From Mycolicibacterium arenosum (GTDB lineage: Bacteria; Actinomycetota; Actinomycetes; Mycobacteriales; Mycobacteriaceae): a stretch of DNA of 64,000 nucleotides. The position numbers and the translations under genes were made by a program. Location of the stretch: NCBI RefSeq assembly GCF_024320865.1, contig NZ_JANDBD010000013.1, forward strand, positions 124,001 to 188,000, given 5' to 3'. The notes under the pieces are model-generated. The model made no database searches, was not told the origin of the DNA, and worked only from the letters and a program-made list of their open reading frames with translations. How positions within the stretch are numbered: the stretch's first letter is position 1; every line of letters starts with the position of its first letter. This document shows, in pieces, positions 59,779 through 64,000 of the stretch.

Positions 59779-60866
59779 GGCACCATCAGCGCGACGAACG
59801 CGCCGCCGTGGCCACCCGGTGCGGCCAACAACGCGTAGGACCCGTAGACCGCGAGCGTCAGGACGTCGGTCGACATACCCGCCAGCGACGTGACGGTGGC
59901 ACGTGCGTCGCCGCGGATGCTCTGCTGCAGCCGGGTGTCCGCAGCGATCGTCGCCCACTGGAAGGCGCCGAAGGCGGCGGCCAGCGCCACGACCGCCGCG
60001 GGGTGCGGGATCACGGCGCCGGCGGCCATCAACACCGCGCCGCAGCCGAGCACTCCGGCCAGGCCCCGGTTGCCGGCGTCCCCACGGCAGCCCGCCAGCA
60101 GGCCGCCCGCCGCGGCACCCGCCCACACCACCACCATGAGCAGCGACACCTCGGCCGCGTCGACGCCGTAGCCCGCCACCAGCAGTGGCGCGTACTCGTC
60201 GAGGGCACCCCAGATGGCCGTCACCACGACGACGAGCAGCACGGCTGCTCGCACGCCTCGCGATGTCCGAGCCTCGCCGAGTCCGGCGATCAGGCTGGCC
60301 GTCCACCCCGTTCGCACGTCGAGGTTTCGATGATTTCGGTTCTCCGGCAACAGGGTTGCGGCAGCCGAGGCGGCCACGCTCGAGACGACGCTGGCGATGC
60401 CCACGGCGGGGTAGCCGCCAGCGGCGATAGCGGGCGCCGCCGCCAGCCCGGCCAGCATCGCCGCCGTGGCGCCCGCCACCTCGCCGCGACCCATGATCGT
60501 CGCGTAGCGGTGCTGGGCACCCACTCGCTGCAGTTCCTCGAAGACGAGTGCCTCGAGAGCCCCGGACGTGAGTGCGGACTTCAACCCCCACAGCGCGAAG
60601 CCGACGGCGAACACCCAGAACGACGGAACCCACACCCACAGCGCGAACGTCACGACCGTCAGCAGCGGGGCGATGACGAGAAGCGCTCGACGGGACACGG
60701 TGTCGGCGAGCGCGCCCGACGGCACTTCGAAGGCCAGGCTGGCCATCGTCCAGATGACGAACAGCGCCGAGATCTCACCGACGTTCAGACCCGAGTCGCT
60801 GAACAGCAGCGTGTACACCGGGTAGAGCAGAACGAAGTCGTTGAGGAACTGATACGCGAACACCAC
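59715..60866 (-). CDS. MFS transporter
   Basis: 383-residue major-facilitator permease with about 11-12 transmembrane segments; the loop 2-3 motif FEVPSGALADTVSRRALL is a good MFS motif A. Substrate unknown; the size and layout resemble drug or metabolite exporters. GTG 60866 is the first usable start after an in-frame TGA at 60909-60911; the first helix may therefore be slightly shorter than usual. Converges on pduG with a 64-base overlap. Confidence 0.78.
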   Translation of the reverse strand: MVFAYQFLNDFVLLYPVYTLLFSDSGLNVGEISALFVIWTMASLAFEVPSGALADTVSRRALLVIAPLLTVVTFALWVWVPSFWVFAVGFALWGLKSALTSGALEALVFEELQRVGAQHRYATIMGRGEVAGATAAMLAGLAAAPAIAAGGYPAVGIASVVSSVAASAAATLLPENRNHRNLDVRTGWTASLIAGLGEARTSRGVRAAVLLVVVVTAIWGALDEYAPLLVAGYGVDAAEVSLLMVVVWAGAAAGGLLAGCRGDAGNRGLAGVLGCGAVLMAAGAVIPHPAAVVALAAAFGAFQWATIAADTRLQQSIRGDARATVTSLAGMSTDVLTLAVYGSYALLAAPGGHGGAFVALMVPYALLAAALSARPSAAPDAKR

Positions 60867-60932
60867 CGCACCGATGCGGCGCGGGGTGCTACCGGGCTGG
60901 GATGAGAATCAACATCGGCGCACGAGCCGAGC

Positions 60933-62128
60933 CTACGCCGCCTCCGGGTAGTCGGGCAGTGCCACGTCGCCTCCTGCGATCTCGCCGGTCCGCCGGCTCG
61001 CCAGCCGGGTCAACGTCCGGCCGACGGGTCCCGCCATCAGTCCGGCGCCGGCGTGCAGCAGCCGAATGCCGCTGCGCGTGCCGGGGTTGGCGAGGCGCAG
61101 CGAGCGTTCCGTCATGGCGGGGGCGGTCCCGACGAAGGGCCGCATCCGCTCCTCGTAACGAGCCAGTGCCGACCGGACGTCGTCGGTGCCCGCGAGTTCA
61201 CCCGCGAGGATGTAGCCGCCGATGAGGGCCAGGCTGGTGCCAGCGCCGCCGAAGGTGCCGTTGCAGAAGGCGGCGTCGCCGAGCAGCGTGATCCTGCCCC
61301 TACTCCACACCGGCGGCCGTGCCTGCCCGACCGCGGAGAAGTACATCGGCGCGCCCTCGTCGATGGCCGCGAGGATGCGGGGCGCGAAGCCGCCGACGTC
61401 GGCGAAGGTGCGGCGCAGGATCGTGTTCTGGGCGGCGCGGTCGAGGTCCTCGAAGCCGCGGACGTCGGACATGAAGCTCAGCATCGCGCGGGTGGTGCCC
61501 AGATTGTCCGGGCGCAGGTGGACGGTTCGGTGGCCGGTCGCGGCCTGCCAGTTCCACCAGCCGTCGTCGGCGTCGGTCCGCGGAATGGTGGCATAGGCGA
61601 TGTGCATGCCGAGTTCGTGGACGTCGACCGGCGTGACGAAGCGGCGCGACCGCGAGTTCAACCCCTCGGCGATCACCAGCAGGTCGGCGTCGATCGACTC
61701 ACCGTCGTGCAGCGCCACGGTGACGCGGTCGCCGTGGTCGGTGACGTCGGCGATCTGCGTGCCGAACCGGTAGTCCACCCGCGCGGCGGAGTGGTCGATC
61801 AGGATGCGGGACAGCTCGCCGCGCAGGATCTCGAGTTCGGCGGTGGGCCCGTCGGTTCCGCCCGAGGCCCCCACGGGGAACGACGCCGCGGCGGTGCCGT
61901 CCTCTCGGACGAAGCGCATGCCCACCTCGGTGGTGTTGGCCGCGCGCACGTCGGCGTCGATGCCGTAGCGGCGGACGACCTCGCGGGCGGCGCCGCGGAT
62001 GTCGACGTTCTGCCCCTCGTCACGGCGCTGGGATAGCGCTCGAGAACCGTGACCCGCCAGCCACGGGCGGAGAGTTGATGGGCGAGGGCGGGCCCGGCGA
62101 TACCGGCGCCGGAGATGACTGCGTGCAC
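60933..62128 (-). pseudogene. FAD-dependent monooxygenase with a frameshift
   Basis: The N-terminal FAD motif (MHAVISGAGIAGPALAHQLSARGW ... VTVLERYPS, from ATG 62128) and the catalytic body (DIRGAAREVVRRYGID, VIAEGLNSRSRR, ITLLGDAAFCNGTFGGAGT, ending 60933) are in different frames. Reading RYPS, then RRDEGQNVDIRG requires a one-base loss near 62025-62033. The body resembles TetX/PHBH-type flavin monooxygenases, GDAAFCNGTFGGAGTSLAL being its FAD-binding DG-type motif. A start at 61949 would give a protein without the nucleotide-binding motif and so unlikely to work. Pseudogene or assembly error. Confidence 0.8.
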
Positions 62129-62174
62129 CCGACCATCTTCCCGCGAGCCGGTGACCCGAAACGTCGCCCCTTTG

Positions 62175-62726
62175 TCAGCCCGGTGTCCAGATGGGTCCGG
62201 CTGGAGTCTCCGTCATGGTCCAGTCGGCAAGCGACTGCGGGCGGTGCCGAGCGAGGTGGTCGTCCTCGAGGGCGGCCCACTGATCCCAGTGCGGCCGGTA
62301 CATGTCGCCGTCGCGGAGCAGCGCCCGCCGCTTGCGTTCGGCATCGGCGGTCTGCACCCAGATGCCCAGGTCCGCGAGCGCACGGTTGGCCGCGGTCAGC
62401 GCGCCGACGCCTTCGACGATGAGCCGCGCGTCCGTGTCGACGTCGTGCCAGCCGCCGGGGGTCCCGGTGGTCCAGTCCCAGCGGCGCCACCTGCCGGGAC
62501 GACCGGCGGCACGCGGTTCGAGCACGGCGGTGCGGATGTGGTCGACGGCCCAGGCCAACCCGTCCCAACCGGGGTAGATGTCGTCCAGGCGCACCACCAC
62601 GCTGGGCGCCCAGGCCCTGCTGAGTCGTTCTGCGAGCGTTGATTTGCCCGATCCGGATCGGCCGTCGATGAGCAGCGTGCGAACGCCGGCTTCGGTCAGC
62701 CGCCGCCCGAGGTCATCGACTTCCAA
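62175..62726 (-). CDS. P-loop NTPase/uridine-kinase-like protein
   Basis: 183-residue P-loop protein with Walker A DGRSGSGKST and an acidic LDDIYPGWDGL after the first lid, typical of the uridine kinase/AAA-like small kinase group. Later motifs LIVEGVGAL (Walker B-like) and RKRRALLRDGD are present. Substrate unknown. TTG start; its first 14 bases overlap the upstream EcfT-like gene, so it is coupled to the transporter and could phosphorylate an imported vitamin or nucleoside-type compound. Confidence 0.72.
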   Translation of the reverse strand: MEVDDLGRRLTEAGVRTLLIDGRSGSGKSTLAERLSRAWAPSVVVRLDDIYPGWDGLAWAVDHIRTAVLEPRAAGRPGRWRRWDWTTGTPGGWHDVDTDARLIVEGVGALTAANRALADLGIWVQTADAERKRRALLRDGDMYRPHWDQWAALEDDHLARHRPQSLADWTMTETPAGPIWTPG

Positions 62727-63486
62727 TGAAGTTCCAGTGTCCGGTGCCGACCGATGCGGTGATCGCCACCGCGACGATGACGAACGCCGCGCAGATCAGG
62801 ATGGTGTCCCGCCAGCCGAAGGACGCGGGCCGCGCCCAGGTCCTGGTCGGGTAGGCCCCGAATCCGCGTGCCTCCATCGCCGTGGCCAGCGTCGATCCGC
62901 GCCGGATGGCCGCCACCAGCAGGGCGAACGCCTGACCGGCGCCACGCCTGATACGGCCGTGGTCGGCCACCCCGCGCGCGCGGCGGGCGTAGCCGAGGTA
63001 GCGCCAGTCCTGGCCCAGCAGCCCGACGAGCCGCAGGCCGGCCAGCGCACCGATCACGAAACGCGCCGGCAGCCGCACCAACTGCCCGAGGCCGTCCGCC
63101 AGTTCGGTCGGATCGGTTCCGATGAACAGGAACACCGAGGGCAGGGCGATGGCGAGCACCCGGAGGAAGGTGGCGATCGCCAGGGTGATCGACCCGTCGC
63201 TGATGGTGACGAGCAGGAACTCCCAGTGCACCACGCCGCTGCGTTCGCCGTACAGCAGGATCGTGACCGCCGTCAGGCCCGCGGCCAGGACGAGGACCGC
63301 CCCGCGAGACAGCAGCGCTCGCAACGGGATCCGCAGCGCCACCACGAGCGCCAGCTCCAGCCCGAGTGCCGTGAGCGCCGACACCCAGTCGACGCTGAGG
63401 ACCAGCCCGACGGCGATCACCAAGGCGGCGGCGAGGGCGGCGACCGGGTTCACGCGCGAGGGCGCGGTGTCGACAGTGCTCAGCAT
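62713..63486 (-). CDS. ECF transporter transmembrane component (EcfT/CbiQ-like)
   Basis: 257-residue integral membrane protein with about five or six helices. EcfT hallmark arginine-containing motifs (ARRARGVAD and MEARGFGA) are the coupling-helix signatures for the ATPase. No S component is seen in the window. It overlaps the ATPase gene by 7 bases on one side and the kinase-like gene by 14 on the other. The likely counterpart of M. tuberculosis Rv2325c (from memory). Confidence 0.85.
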   Translation of the reverse strand: MLSTVDTAPSRVNPVAALAAALVIAVGLVLSVDWVSALTALGLELALVVALRIPLRALLSRGAVLVLAAGLTAVTILLYGERSGVVHWEFLLVTISDGSITLAIATFLRVLAIALPSVFLFIGTDPTELADGLGQLVRLPARFVIGALAGLRLVGLLGQDWRYLGYARRARGVADHGRIRRGAGQAFALLVAAIRRGSTLATAMEARGFGAYPTRTWARPASFGWRDTILICAAFVIVAVAITASVGTGHWNFIGSR

Positions 63487-64000
63487 CGGACGCCCATGGC
63501 GCTCAGTTCGATTCGGCTGTCGGCGAGTAGGCCCGCGAAGTCGAGGTCGTGGGTCACGGCCACCACGGCGGTGCCCTGGTCGGTGAGCTCGGCGAGTAGC
63601 CGCAGCAGCTCCTCCCAGGTGTTGCGGTCCTGGCCGAACGTCGGCTCGTCGAGAATGACGAGCTCGGGTTGGGTGGCCATCACGGTCGCGACGGAGAGCC
63701 GGCGCTTCTCGCCGCCGGACAGCGTGTAGGGGTTGACGTCGGCCAGGTGCTCGAGCCGAAGGCGGGTCAGCAGCGCCGCGCAGCGGTCGGCGACCGTAGC
63801 CGGATCCTGCTTCAATGCCCGCGGTCCCAGCGAAAGCTCCTCGTGCACGGTGCCCGTCAGGAACTGGTGCTCGGGGTTCTGGAACACGCTGCCGATGCGC
63901 GTCAGCAGTTCTCTGGACCGCCACCTGATGGGCTCGCGTCGGCGCGGCGCGGGGGCGAGCCCGGCATCGGCGGTGAGCCGTCCGCTGCGCGGTGGGAGCA
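63480..64000 (-). CDS. ECF/ABC transporter ATP-binding protein (5' end outside window)
   Basis: C-terminal half of an ATPase, open to the window end. Q-loop SVFQNPEHQF, signature LSGGEKRRLS, Walker B LVILDEPTFGQDRNT and switch VTHDLDF are visible; Walker A lies beyond 64000. The basic low-complexity stretch before SVFQNP (APRRREP) suggests this is the second nucleotide-binding domain of a fused double ATPase, as in M. tuberculosis Rv2326c (from memory). Operon: ATPase, EcfT, kinase-like protein. Confidence 0.85.
   Translation of the reverse strand, partial: LPPRSGRLTADAGLAPAPRRREPIRWRSRELLTRIGSVFQNPEHQFLTGTVHEELSLGPRALKQDPATVADRCAALLTRLRLEHLADVNPYTLSGGEKRRLSVATVMATQPELVILDEPTFGQDRNTWEELLRLLAELTDQGTAVVAVTHDLDFAGLLADSRIELSAMGVRC

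Noticed and set aside
1..64000. Prophage, insertion sequence, CRISPR array, integrase or toxin-antitoxin pair
   Set aside because: No transposase, integrase, capsid, Cas or toxin-antitoxin motifs were seen in any plausible frame, and there is no regularly spaced repeat.

Overview
This is a high-GC actinobacterial segment that reads as a mycobacterium, most likely an environmental fast grower (Mycolicibacterium type). The evidence is an lpqH-type 19 kDa lipoprotein, PknH-type receptor kinases, a PE-PPE-fold exported protein, a hemophore-like secreted protein, a 13E12-type DUF222/HNH gene, numerous TetR regulators and P450s, and frequent GTG starts with 4-base stop/start overlaps. No phage, insertion sequence or CRISPR array is visible.

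Bases 1-13165 are housekeeping-like and resemble, from memory, the M. tuberculosis Rv3752c-Rv3762c neighbourhood: alkyl sulfatase (5'-truncated), a Nudix/SDR/metallopeptidase operon, histidine phosphatase, APH-fold phosphotransferase, transglutaminase-like protein, LapA-like protein, the osmoprotectant ABC transporter proXVWZ, a glycolipid-binding-domain protein, tyrA, a TadA-associated protein, tadA, and tRNA-Ser(CGA) with a terminator. Bases 13182-35439 are accessory: a P450-TetR operon, an exported PE-PPE-like protein without its nucleophile, a frameshifted 13E12 gene, a PknH_C lipoprotein facing two tandem PknH-like kinases, hydrolases and SDRs, small secreted proteins, a TetR pair, a PE-PPE-domain protein and lpqH. 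Bases 35628-47441 hold tgt and gluQ (queuosine-related tRNA modification), a P450, a CoA-transferase, an amine oxidase, an amino-acid ABC transporter whose permease carries two nearly identical substrate-binding domains, a hemophore-like protein and a two-component system.

Bases 48993-59778 form the most interesting block, two divergent operons. Leftward runs a class III PLP enzyme, an APH-fold kinase, an SDR, a HutC-type GntR regulator and a metallo-beta-lactamase-fold protein. Rightward runs an APC permease, a fused PduC-PduD coenzyme-B12 diol dehydratase, its small subunit and its reactivase. Copies of an ATTGGT-N3-ACCAAT-like palindrome lie in both divergent promoters and before the GntR gene, which suggests one GntR-controlled catabolic module for an amino alcohol or diol. 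The enzyme set resembles that of the Rhodococcus/Mycobacterium microcompartment (RMM), but no shell protein is present here.

The window closes with an MFS transporter, a frameshifted FAD monooxygenase, a P-loop kinase-like protein and the T and A components of an ECF-type transporter that runs off the end.
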